Shown piece by piece: positions 6,086-13,604 of a DNA stretch of 15,600 nucleotides. Where the stretch lies: NCBI GenBank assembly GCA_041170585.1, contig JBEDNN010000057.1:1-15600 (forward strand), in the 5' to 3' direction. Origin of the DNA: JBDLSY01 sp041170585. GTDB taxonomy: Bacteria; Pseudomonadota; Gammaproteobacteria; Burkholderiales; Burkholderiaceae_C. The first letter of the stretch is position 1; every line of letters starts with the position of its first letter. The notes under the pieces are model-generated. The model was not told where the DNA came from. It saw nothing but the letters and a program-made list of their open reading frames with translations, and made no database searches. The position numbers and the translations under genes are program-made.

Positions 6086-7687
6086 TTATTTGTGTCCACC
6101 ACTGCCCATATAAAAGCCACCATACGAGCCGCCACTCCGGCTACGTTGCTGATGATTGGCTAAACATTGTTGCATTTGCTGCTCTGCCGACACAGTACTA
6201 TAAGGATTAAATTGTTTTTGACACGCTTCTTTAGGGCTATCTGCCTTGATTTTAATTACAATGAAGATTAATATTAATATAATGATGACTGCCCACTTCA
6301 GGGTATTGGCTGTTAAAGCAAAGGGCGTAATGTCACTCCTAAAATGCTTGGCTTGGTCGGCTGAAATATTAAACATCTGAATAACCGCTTTGGCTGATAC
6401 CGTTTGCCCTGCTGACCAAATTGTTTCTTGAGTGTTTTGTTCATAATTTAAACGGTACTGATTGACTGAAAAGTCTTGGTTGAATGTTTTATCATTTCGT
6501 TTAAGCGGCCAATAAAACTCACCTAAAACAAATTCAGTACACGCACTGTAACGTGGAGCAGGGAGATAAATTCGTCCTAAATAACTAACACTGCCATTAG
6601 ATAATAAACTCGGTACACCCGTAATAGGACGCACCAAACTCCACCCCTCATTAGAATTGACTAAAAATTGAAAGCCTAATTGAGCGTTGTACAATAAATA
6701 CTCTTCCCAACCTTCTTGTTCGTCATCAATACTATTTTGATTAAGCACTGTCATACGGTGTTGATAACCCGTAATTTGCCAAGATTTGCCCGCAATTATA
6801 GTCAAACTGCCTAAAGGAATTTGTGGTTTGATGGGCTCTGCTTGCAAGGCATAAACCAATTGAGCGCCTAAACCTTGACTTAAATCAATTAAACTATTAC
6901 AAGATTTACACGTGATACTTTTACTAGAATCCAATAATATAGTCACGGGACTACCACAATTTGGACAATCAAATGATTGCCCAGAAAGGGTTGCAATTGA
7001 AGCAGAGCTTTTTAAACCAGTTAATTTTAATACGCTTAAATCAATGGCTTCACCCAAATAAATACTAGGAATTTTATTCGGTATATCATTGGATATATGA
7101 TAAGAGACAGTGAGTAGTTGTCCTTTGTGATTACGTAGTTCAACATAATCAAAAGTAACATTTAAGACGGGTAATTGACCGCATTCGCCTTGAGCGGCTA
7201 TCAAACGGGCTTGGTATGCTGCTGATACAACATAACTGCTATTTAAATAAGGGATTATTTTACCTAAACTTAATGAATGAGCAGGCGGTATCTGTGTAGC
7301 ATTTAAACCATCGCTTGGTTGCATCCACACATAACTGCCGTTGTCTTCACTTAAAATCGCGATAATATCTCTATCATCTGCTGTATTGTCTAACAATACC
7401 AACCATTCAGTCCAACGCCCTGCACTGGCTTCGTACTGCACCCTACCCATTAAAGTAAAGTGAATGCCTTGAAATTGACCTTGAGTCCCAATTTGTAATA
7501 AGCTGTAATCTTCAAATACACTGGCGACTGTGCCAGTGTTGCTTAATACTTCGCCGCTACGTGTGATTGTACTAGAGCAATAACTACAGACTGTATGCGT
7601 TGTACTGGCTGCACGAAATAGCGTAATTGCACCACAGTTTGAACAATGGGTTTGATAAGTTCGTTGAGTAACAGGCATTGCATTCAT
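6086..7687 (-). CDS. Double zinc-ribbon DUF4178 membrane protein
   Basis: A 533-residue protein of unknown biochemical role. It begins with a zinc ribbon (Cys15, Cys18, Cys34, Cys37). A first DUF4178-like beta-rich domain follows (about 53-200, with the GRWTEWLVLLD core), then a second zinc ribbon (Cys241, Cys244, Cys260, Cys263). A second DUF4178-like domain comes next (about 290-440, with EGWEEYLLYN and FVLGEFYWPL). One membrane helix lies at about 463-481. The tail is Gly/Ser-rich and ends MGSGGHK. The duplicated ribbon-plus-DUF4178 layout is clear from the internal similarity. With a C-terminal anchor, most of the protein should face the cytoplasm. It starts 32 bp after the SPFH gene on the same strand. 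ATG 7687 is used; ATG 7678 is an in-frame alternative. Family naming is from memory. Confidence 0.82.
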   Translation of the reverse strand: MNAMPVTQRTYQTHCSNCGAITLFRAASTTHTVCSYCSSTITRSGEVLSNTGTVASVFEDYSLLQIGTQGQFQGIHFTLMGRVQYEASAGRWTEWLVLLDNTADDRDIIAILSEDNGSYVWMQPSDGLNATQIPPAHSLSLGKIIPYLNSSYVVSAAYQARLIAAQGECGQLPVLNVTFDYVELRNHKGQLLTVSYHISNDIPNKIPSIYLGEAIDLSVLKLTGLKSSASIATLSGQSFDCPNCGSPVTILLDSSKSITCKSCNSLIDLSQGLGAQLVYALQAEPIKPQIPLGSLTIIAGKSWQITGYQHRMTVLNQNSIDDEQEGWEEYLLYNAQLGFQFLVNSNEGWSLVRPITGVPSLLSNGSVSYLGRIYLPAPRYSACTEFVLGEFYWPLKRNDKTFNQDFSVNQYRLNYEQNTQETIWSAGQTVSAKAVIQMFNISADQAKHFRSDITPFALTANTLKWAVIIILILIFIVIKIKADSPKEACQKQFNPYSTVSAEQQMQQCLANHQQRSRSGGSYGGFYMGSGGHK

Positions 7688-7719
7688 TAATCAAACCAAG
7701 ACAATATTAATATAAATAA

Positions 7720-8778
7720 TTATAGTTTTTTTAATAACTCTGCTTTTTTAATATTAAACTCTTCTTCAGTCAAAATACCTTTTGTTTTTAACTCACCTAA
7801 TTTTTCTAATTGTGTAAATATATCTTGGCTACTCACTACGGGATTAGATGAACTAATAGCAGGTTGAGTCGGTTGAATAGAATGTTGAGTTGGCTGATTC
7901 AAACTTGTTTGAAATTGTTGTGCCATAACTTGTCCCATTGCCATACCTGCACTTAAACCCATTACATCGCCTGCAATACCGCTGGTATTACTATTACTGG
8001 CCATCACAGGAATAGACTGTGCTGTTTGGAACTGCATTAATTGATTCATATCTTTACCAATTATGCCCATACCGATTTTTTGGTCAAGTATTTTTTGCAG
8101 CTCTTCTGGCAATGAAACGTTTTGTACTGTAAAGTTGTCTAACTTTAAGCCCATTTCTAGCAGCTGCGGGGCTAATTCGGTATTTAGCAATTTTGCAAAC
8201 AATAACTGATTGGCTGCTAAATCTAAAAAAGCCACCCCACTATTAGCAACTGCTGCACTCATACTTTGTAAAATAGCACCGCGTATTGCACCTTCAACAT
8301 CAGCTGTAGTGCAGATATCGCGCGTTCCTGATATATGAGTATAAAATAATTTAGCATCGTTTAAATGAAAACTATAGTTACCAAAAGCCCGAATCCGTAC
8401 TGCACCAAAGTCTTTATCACGCAATGTAATCGCCTGCGGTGTACCCCATTTATTGTCTAATTGCACACGGGTACTAAAAAAATATACTTCACTTTTAAAC
8501 GGCGATTCAAATAGTTTATCCCAGTTTTTTAAGTACGTTAAAACAGGCATAGTGCTTGTAGTCAATTTATACATACCGGGTGTAAAAACATCAGCGACCT
8601 TGCCCTCATTAACAAATACTGCGATTTGAGAGTCGCGTACAGTCAATGATGCTCCATATTGAATTTCATTGTCATCTAAGGGGAAACGGTATGATAAAAC
8701 GGCTGGTTGTTCACCAGATTGCTCTGTCCATTGAATGACATCAATAAATTGTTTACGAATAAAGCTAAATAATGACAT
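7720..8778 (-). CDS. SPFH-domain (YdjI-like, 'virion core') protein with SHOCT tail
   Basis: A 352-residue scaffold-like protein. Residues about 25-230 form an SPFH/band-7 domain of the bacterial subgroup often labelled virion core protein or YdjI-like. Recognizable stretches are MSLFSFIRKQFIDVIQW at the start, VFTPGMYKLTT (64-74), RAFGNYSFHL (130-139) and FTVQNVSLPEELQK (216-229). Residues 268-288 are Gly/Met-rich (GMAMGQVMAQQ), and a Gln/Pro/Ser linker follows. The last 33 residues (about 320-352) are a SHOCT domain, LEKLGELKTKGILTEEEF, typically a small oligomerization or targeting module. There is no transmembrane helix, so membrane association would be peripheral. A strong ribosome binding site (TAAAGGAG) precedes ATG 8778. 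This is the first gene of the four-gene cluster and probably sets its expression. Confidence 0.88.
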   Translation of the reverse strand: MSLFSFIRKQFIDVIQWTEQSGEQPAVLSYRFPLDDNEIQYGASLTVRDSQIAVFVNEGKVADVFTPGMYKLTTSTMPVLTYLKNWDKLFESPFKSEVYFFSTRVQLDNKWGTPQAITLRDKDFGAVRIRAFGNYSFHLNDAKLFYTHISGTRDICTTADVEGAIRGAILQSMSAAVANSGVAFLDLAANQLLFAKLLNTELAPQLLEMGLKLDNFTVQNVSLPEELQKILDQKIGMGIIGKDMNQLMQFQTAQSIPVMASNSNTSGIAGDVMGLSAGMAMGQVMAQQFQTSLNQPTQHSIQPTQPAISSSNPVVSSQDIFTQLEKLGELKTKGILTEEEFNIKKAELLKKL

Positions 8779-8782
8779 AACA

Positions 8783-8790
8783 CTCCTTTA
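8783..8790 (-). promoter_or_regulatory. Strong Shine-Dalgarno of the SPFH gene
   Basis: On the minus strand TAAAGGAG lies 4 nt before ATG 8778. It is the clearest ribosome binding site in the window; the neighbouring malic enzyme, DUF350, Pcm-like and aspS genes show none. This fixes the start and suggests high translation of the SPFH protein. Confidence 0.75.
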
Positions 8791-8831
8791 GATAATCAAA
8801 TACACTTAAAAATATACTTTAAAGTACGTTC

Positions 8832-8873
8832 AAGTTTAAGTTTAAGTTTAAGTTTAAATTTAAGTTTAAATTA
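8832..8873. repeat. 6-bp tandem repeat (AAGTTT) upstream of the SPFH gene
   Basis: Seven 6-bp units run through 8832-8873. Units 1-4 and 6 are AAGTTT, unit 5 is AAATTT and unit 7 is the diverged AAATTA. The array fills the 111-bp gap between the malic enzyme stop and the SPFH start, in the promoter or leader of the SPFH gene. Confidence 0.8.
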
Positions 8874-8889
8874 AATATATATTTAAATT

Positions 8890-10059
8890 TTAAACCGCTG
8901 CTTTAATAGCAGGGACTAAGGCATCAAACAAACGGTCATCTAACAAGTTTGGCACAATATAGTTAGCCCCAAATTGTGGCGATTCGGCGGCTAAAGCGGC
9001 AATGGCTTTGGCACATGCTTGCTTCATGGCTTCGCTAATAGCTGGCGCACGGGCATCTAATGCCGCACGAAACAAATAAGGAAAGCATAAGGCATTATTG
9101 ATTTGATTGGGATAATCGCTACGGCCTGTGGCGACAATAGCATCAGGGGCTACATCGTAAACTAATTCAGGACGAATTTCTGGTTCAGGATTGGCTAAAG
9201 CAAACACAATCGGTGTGGTTGCCATAGTTTTAATCATTTCTTGGCTAATTTGTTTAGGGGCTGATAAACCTAAAAATGCTTGAGCGCCAACTAAAGCTTC
9301 TGCTAAAGTACGCTTGTTGGTATGCGTTGCCCAAGCTTGTTTTTCTTCATTTAAATCGGTACGTTCGGCGTGAATGATGCCACGCGAATCAACCACTAAA
9401 GTATTTTCAGGTTTTAATCCAAACTCTTTGAGCAATTCCAAGCAAGCAATAGCTGCTGCCCCTGCACCATTAACCACCAACGTGACTGTATCTAAAGTTC
9501 TATTAGATAATTTTAAGGCGTTAAGCATACCCGCTACCACTACAATGGCTGTACCGTGTTGATCATCATGGAATACAGGAATTGATAAGCGTTTTTTGAG
9601 TTCACGTTCCACATAAAAGCATTCAGGGGCTTTAATATCTTCTAAATTAATTGCACCAAAAGTAGGGTGTAGCGCTGCAATAATATTGACTAATTTTTCA
9701 GGGTCAGTTTCATCTATTTCAATGTCATAACTGTCTAAACCAGCGAAGCGTTTAAATAAAGCCGCTTTGCCTTCCATCACTGGTTTAGAGGCCAAAGCAC
9801 CAATATTGCCCAAGCCCAAAACAGCAGTACCGTTACTAATGACGGCCACCAAATTAGCTTTATTGGTGTATAAATAGGCGTCGGCTGGATTAGCGGCAAT
9901 TTCCAAACAAGGTTCTGCTACACCTGGTGAATAAGCCAATGATAAATCGTCAGCGGTGGCAACCGCTTTAGAAGTAATGGCAATTTTGCCAGCAAATCCT
10001 TCCGCATGATAGGCTAAGGCACGTTGTTTAAGTGTTATTTGAGCAGCAGTTTGAGTCAT
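8890..10059 (-). CDS. Short-form malic enzyme (oxaloacetate-decarboxylating malate dehydrogenase)
   Basis: Converts malate to pyruvate and CO2 with reduction of NAD(P); cytoplasmic. The 389-residue protein carries AYSPGVAEPC (42-51, with the catalytic-region Tyr43) and TNKANLVAVISNGTAVLGLGN (65-85). MEGKAALFK (95-103) supplies the catalytic Lys98, and NLEDIKAPEC (138-147) and FHDDQHGTA (163-171) supply metal- and substrate-binding acids. VNGAGAAAIA (196-205) is the dinucleotide-binding turn. It ends after the malic domains and lacks the C-terminal phosphotransacetylase-like domain of the long MaeB form (about 760 residues). The frame stays open to 10176, but the extra 39 residues are a low-complexity Asn/Phe/Ile stretch, and homologues start like MTQTAAQITLKQRALAYH. 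ATG 10059 is therefore chosen. The Shine-Dalgarno is weak. Cofactor preference cannot be read safely. Confidence 0.93.
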   Translation of the reverse strand: MTQTAAQITLKQRALAYHAEGFAGKIAITSKAVATADDLSLAYSPGVAEPCLEIAANPADAYLYTNKANLVAVISNGTAVLGLGNIGALASKPVMEGKAALFKRFAGLDSYDIEIDETDPEKLVNIIAALHPTFGAINLEDIKAPECFYVERELKKRLSIPVFHDDQHGTAIVVVAGMLNALKLSNRTLDTVTLVVNGAGAAAIACLELLKEFGLKPENTLVVDSRGIIHAERTDLNEEKQAWATHTNKRTLAEALVGAQAFLGLSAPKQISQEMIKTMATTPIVFALANPEPEIRPELVYDVAPDAIVATGRSDYPNQINNALCFPYLFRAALDARAPAISEAMKQACAKAIAALAAESPQFGANYIVPNLLDDRLFDALVPAIKAAV

Positions 10060-10185
10060 TATAAAAAGTGAGTAAAAGTTAAAAAATATAAAGGCGATAT
10101 AAAAAATATATAAACTATTAATTTTATTAAATTTATTAAAATTATTAATTAAAACGATAATAACATTTATAGCCAATTTTTAGCA

Positions 10186-10201
10186 AAAATTGTACAATTT
10201 T
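10186..10201. promoter_or_regulatory. Perfect 16-bp palindrome in the malic enzyme/ribE divergent promoter region
   Basis: AAAATTGTACAATTTT is a perfect self-complementary 16-mer. It lies in the 192-bp divergent gap, about 50 bp upstream of ribE and about 127 bp upstream of the malic enzyme start. Its core ATTGTACAAT has the form of a dimeric regulator operator. I cannot name the regulator. It could affect both genes. In an AT-rich gap a chance palindrome is possible, though the central GTAC makes this one less trivial. Confidence 0.45.
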
Positions 10202-10251
10202 CATTTAATAAAACAATTTATTCATACTATTCACAATAAATAAAATACATT

Positions 10252-10887
10252 ATGTTTACAGGTATTATCCAAACAGTCGGTCATATTAGTCATATTGAGG
10301 TCTTTGAACACCTTAGTTATGCGGGCTTACAACTCACAGTTCAAGCCAATACCATGTTTATGGCTGGCGTTTCTTTGGGCGATAGTATCGCTATACAAGG
10401 GGCATGTATGACTGTTGTTCGCTTGTGTAGCGATGCGGATATTGTCAATGGATTTGTAGTTGATGTTTCATACGAATCATTGTCTAAAACAACAGGTTTA
10501 AGCACTTTAGGTGATGTCAATCTTGAAAAGGCTTTAAGTTTGTCTACACCGTTAGGCGGCCATTTAGTGACAGGCCACGTCGATGGATTGGGTCAAGTAG
10601 CATACATTCAAGCCGTAGGTGAAAGCTGGCAATTAGTCATAACAACGCCATTAACCATGGCGAAATTTTTTGCTATTAAAGGCAGTGCTGTAATTAATGG
10701 CGTATCTTTAACTGTTAATACCGTTGATGACCATAAAACGGGGTGTAACTTATCTTTTAACTTAATTCCGCATACGTGGAGTAACACTACTTTATGTCAA
10801 TTAAAACCAGGTGATGATGTCAATTTAGAAATTGATTTAGTGGCTCGGTATTTAGAACGTATGTTAAGTGTGCCTAAAATAATATAA
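10252..10887 (+). CDS. ribE: Riboflavin synthase (alpha chain)
   Basis: Catalyses dismutation of two 6,7-dimethyl-8-ribityllumazine molecules into riboflavin and a pyrimidine, the last step of riboflavin synthesis; cytoplasmic trimer. The 211-residue protein shows two lumazine-binding repeats about 100 residues apart. The first starts MFTGIIQTVG, has IQGACMTVV (48-56) and ends near residue 97. The second begins LGGHLVTGHVDG (101-112) and has INGVSLTV (148-155). ATG 10252 gives the canonical MFTGII N-terminus. The gene stands apart from other rib genes. No FMN riboswitch is visible upstream. Downstream, the restriction endonuclease gene begins after only 42 bp on the same strand with no clear terminator, so read-through into the R-M pair is possible. 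Confidence 0.96.
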   Translation: MFTGIIQTVGHISHIEVFEHLSYAGLQLTVQANTMFMAGVSLGDSIAIQGACMTVVRLCSDADIVNGFVVDVSYESLSKTTGLSTLGDVNLEKALSLSTPLGGHLVTGHVDGLGQVAYIQAVGESWQLVITTPLTMAKFFAIKGSAVINGVSLTVNTVDDHKTGCNLSFNLIPHTWSNTTLCQLKPGDDVNLEIDLVARYLERMLSVPKII

Positions 10888-10929
10888 AAATATAAAAACT
10901 TATTTTGAATAAAATGAATTGGTAATAAT

Positions 10930-11790
10930 ATGTCTAACCTGCTAAAAGTAATTAAATTTATTATTGATAATCCTGTAACTGAAATAAACAGTAAAAATAG
11001 TGATAGTACTAATAGAATTAATGCTGTTGGTCAATCTTTAGAATGCTATATACAAAATGTATTTTGTGAAGCCATTGACACAAGTAGTTGTATAAAATCA
11101 CAATTGAATAATCAGCCTTTCTCTTATATAGGCAATCAGAATAATCCTCCTGATTTAATGATTAAACATGGCGATGCAATTGAAATCAAGAAAATACAAA
11201 CTGCTAATGCTAGTCTAGCACTGAATAGTTCTTACCCTAAAGATAAACTGTATGCCAATAATCCAATGCTTACGAATAACTGTAAGACTGTGGAAGATTG
11301 GATTGAAAAAGATTTATTGTATGTCGTTGGACACATAGAAGCGACTACTATTAAATACCTTTGGTTCATTTATGGTGACTGCTTTTGTGCAGATAAAAGC
11401 GTGTATGAAAAAATCAAAAATATCATCACGATAGGCATTAATCAGATACCTGATGTAGAATTATCTGAAACTAATGAGTTGGCGAGAATTAATAAAGTAG
11501 ACCCTTTAGGTATAACGGCGTTACGTGTCAGAGGTATGTGGCATATAGACAATCCAAATAAAATATTTAGCTATTTAAAACCAATTAAAGATTTAGATAA
11601 CACCGATTTTAAGATAATTTGCTTAATGAAAACAGTTAAATTTGACCAATTTTCTGATGAAGACAAACAAGCACTTAAAAATCATAAACAAGTAGGCTAT
11701 TCTTTTAATGACGTTAAAATAAAAAATCCTAATAACCCCGCACAATTAATAGACTGTAAATTGATAACCTATCATAGCAACCAGGCATAA
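10930..11790 (+). CDS. NgoPII-family type II restriction endonuclease
   Basis: Type II restriction endonuclease of 286 residues. It resembles NgoPII (recognition GGCC) along its length, as I recall that family. Matching stretches are FSYIGNQNNPPDLMI, GDAIEIKKI, ALNSSYPKDKLY, RINKVDPLGITALRVRGMW and KIKNPNNPAQLID. The nuclease core is a PD-(D/E)xK motif: Pro74-Asp75, then Glu85-x-Lys87 in GDAIEIKK. All catalytic positions are intact and the frame is unbroken, so it looks functional. It lies 42 bp after ribE and 1 bp before its methyltransferase. The endonuclease gene coming first is a risky order for a host receiving the pair. No controller (C) protein gene is present. The ribosome binding site is poor, which may keep its level low. 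The target GGCC is inferred from the family. Confidence 0.88.
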   Translation: MSNLLKVIKFIIDNPVTEINSKNSDSTNRINAVGQSLECYIQNVFCEAIDTSSCIKSQLNNQPFSYIGNQNNPPDLMIKHGDAIEIKKIQTANASLALNSSYPKDKLYANNPMLTNNCKTVEDWIEKDLLYVVGHIEATTIKYLWFIYGDCFCADKSVYEKIKNIITIGINQIPDVELSETNELARINKVDPLGITALRVRGMWHIDNPNKIFSYLKPIKDLDNTDFKIICLMKTVKFDQFSDEDKQALKNHKQVGYSFNDVKIKNPNNPAQLIDCKLITYHSNQA

Positions 11791-11791
11791 A

Positions 11792-12802
11792 ATGAAAGTT
11801 GTAACCTTTTTTTCTGGTGCAGGTGGTTTAGATTTAGGCTTTTCAAATGCAGGTTTTGATGTTGTATGGGCGAATGAATATGATAAAAGTATTTGGGAAA
11901 CCTATCAAAAAAACCATAAAAATACTATTTTAGACAAACGCAGTATTACTGATATATCATCTTCAGACGTGCCTGATTGCGACGGTATTATTGGCGGCCC
12001 GCCTTGTCAAAGTTGGTCTGAAGCGGGTGCTATGCGTGGCATAAGCGATAAACGTGGACAATTATTTTTTGACTTTATTAGAATTTTAAAAGACAAACAG
12101 CCTAAATTTTTTCTTGCAGAAAATGTTTCTGGAATGTTATTAGAAAAGCATGGCAGTGCCTTAAACAATATTAAATTAATGTTTCGTGAAGCAGGTTATA
12201 ACCTTGCTTTTAAAATGTTAAATTGTGCCGATTTTGGTATTCCTCAAGACAGAAAACGTGTATTTTTTATTGGTTATCACCTTGATTTAGGGATTGAGTT
12301 TACTTTTCCACAACCCACTCATTTGGGTGAACACTCTAAAATAACTCTGAAACAAGCCATAGGTGATTTGGAACATACTTCATTGCCTTCAAAACAAGGC
12401 AATATACTTAACCGTGAAAAACTATTAATTCCAAACCATGAATATATGCTGGGGGGATTTTCAAGTATTTATATGTCTAGAAACAGAATTAGGTCTTGGA
12501 ATGAAGTTTCATTTACAATACAAGCGGGTGCTAGACATGCCCCTTGTCACCCGCAAGCCCCTAAATTCCAATTTGTAGAACCTAATATACGTATATTTGT
12601 ACCAAAGCAAGAACATTTATATCGGCGTTTAAGTGTCCGTGAATGTGCAAGAATACAAACATTTCCTGATGATTTTCATTTTTATTACAGTGATATTTCT
12701 AATGGCTATAAAATGATTGGCAATGCTGTTCCTGTCAATATGGCTTATATACTGGCTAGTAAAATTATGGCTGATATACGTCGGCTTGAACTACTTGCTT
12801 AA
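11792..12802 (+). CDS. C5-cytosine DNA methyltransferase of the R-M pair
   Basis: Protects the genome from the adjacent endonuclease by methylating cytosine C5, probably in GGCC (inferred from similarity to M.NgoPII/M.HaeIII). The 336-residue protein has all main motifs. Motif I is FFSGAGGLDLGF (6-17). Motif IV is GGPPCQSWSEAG (68-79) with catalytic Cys72. Motif VI is ENVSGM (110-115) and motif VIII is GIPQDRKRVFFIGY (149-162). The target-recognition region (about 180-265) includes GARHAPCHPQAPKF. Motif IX is RRLSVRECARIQTFPDDF (278-295) and motif X is GNAVPVNMAYILA (310-322). Length and motif spacing fit the small GGCC-type enzymes. The start is ATG 11792, one base after the endonuclease stop, with AGG at 11783-11785 as a possible binding site. 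It converges with the Pcm-like gene, 22 bp away. Confidence 0.95.
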   Translation: MKVVTFFSGAGGLDLGFSNAGFDVVWANEYDKSIWETYQKNHKNTILDKRSITDISSSDVPDCDGIIGGPPCQSWSEAGAMRGISDKRGQLFFDFIRILKDKQPKFFLAENVSGMLLEKHGSALNNIKLMFREAGYNLAFKMLNCADFGIPQDRKRVFFIGYHLDLGIEFTFPQPTHLGEHSKITLKQAIGDLEHTSLPSKQGNILNREKLLIPNHEYMLGGFSSIYMSRNRIRSWNEVSFTIQAGARHAPCHPQAPKFQFVEPNIRIFVPKQEHLYRRLSVRECARIQTFPDDFHFYYSDISNGYKMIGNAVPVNMAYILASKIMADIRRLELLA

Positions 12803-12824
12803 TAAATAAACCCTTTTAAAACTG

Positions 12825-13550
12825 TTAAAACACAAATGTCGTAGAAAATATTCCATTTAATGCAGGTGCGTCACACTCAAACAAAAATTCGTTGCTAAAC
12901 ACTGTTTCACTGTTACGCGTAATACGCACCGCCTGCATCATTGGACTGTGATGAACATCGCCGACTACCGCAACTAATCTTCCTTTAATAGACAGTGTAT
13001 TTAAAAAATCTTGTGATAAACTGTTTAGACTAGGCACACTGCCTGACAACATTATTAAATCCCAACCACGCTCACCCGCGTGTTGTATCGCCCCCTGAAA
13101 ACCACAGCCTTGCTCAACATTAACATTGTCTAACAAAGACTGCTTTAGTACATCACGGGCGGGCGTAATTAAAGATTGAATAGTCTCAAACGTAACCACT
13201 TGTGCCGCCGCAAACCCAAGCAACGCAGCCATATAACCTGAACCCGTACCCACTTCTAATACTCGCTCACTGGCACTGGGATTAGTGGCTTGTAACAGCC
13301 TTGCTTCTAATTTAGGCGACAACATAAACTGTCCTTGCTCAAGTGGTAATTGAGTGTCTATAAAAGCCAAAGCCTGTGAGTGGTGCGGTACAAACAACTC
13401 ACGCTTTACGTGACGTAATAAATTCAACACCTTTGGATCTAAAACGCCCCAAGGACGAATCTGCTGCTCAATCATATTAAATCTAGCTTGATCAGCAGAA
13501 AATTCGTAACATGGCGGAATTAAATGGGCTGGATTGGCGAGTAGTGTCAT
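12825..13550 (-). CDS. Pcm-like SAM-dependent methyltransferase
   Basis: Related to protein-L-isoaspartate O-methyltransferase, which repairs isomerized Asp residues, but it belongs to a divergent subgroup. The 241-residue protein starts with a variable stretch, then ARFNMIEQQIRPWGVLDPKVL (22-42) and KRELFVP (49-55). The SAM-binding motif VLEVGTGSGYMAALLG is at 97-112. Where true Pcm has QTIS-x-P before the SAM motif, this protein has GQFMLSPKLEARLLQ (73-87), so isoaspartate repair cannot be assumed. Homologues with the RPWGVLD motif are, from memory, often found near tolC in gammaproteobacteria. No Shine-Dalgarno precedes ATG 13550. An internal start at Met26 is possible but would cut into the conserved ARFNMIEQQIRPW segment. 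It lies 54 bp after aspS and could share its transcript. Confidence 0.82.
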   Translation of the reverse strand: MTLLANPAHLIPPCYEFSADQARFNMIEQQIRPWGVLDPKVLNLLRHVKRELFVPHHSQALAFIDTQLPLEQGQFMLSPKLEARLLQATNPSASERVLEVGTGSGYMAALLGFAAAQVVTFETIQSLITPARDVLKQSLLDNVNVEQGCGFQGAIQHAGERGWDLIMLSGSVPSLNSLSQDFLNTLSIKGRLVAVVGDVHHSPMMQAVRITRNSETVFSNEFLFECDAPALNGIFSTTFVF

Positions 13551-13604
13551 AAAATTTTTTATAAAATTTTCTTACTTAAATTTAATAATGCCTTAATTTG
13601 ATGC

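Noticed and set aside
9374..9562. Open + strand frame of 62 codons inside the malic enzyme gene
   Set aside because: Antisense to the dinucleotide-binding region; no supporting signal.
10060..10176. 39-residue N-terminal extension of the malic enzyme
   Set aside because: It is a low-complexity Asn/Phe/Ile stretch encoded by AT-only DNA, and it would put the start within the promoter region. The internal Met gives the standard N-terminus.
10060..10251. FMN riboswitch upstream of ribE
   Set aside because: None of the conserved G/C-rich FMN aptamer segments is visible; the leader is almost purely AT.
12803..12824. Intrinsic terminator between the methyltransferase and the Pcm-like gene
   Set aside because: Only a weak TTTTAAAA-type inverted repeat is present, without a GC stem and U-run.
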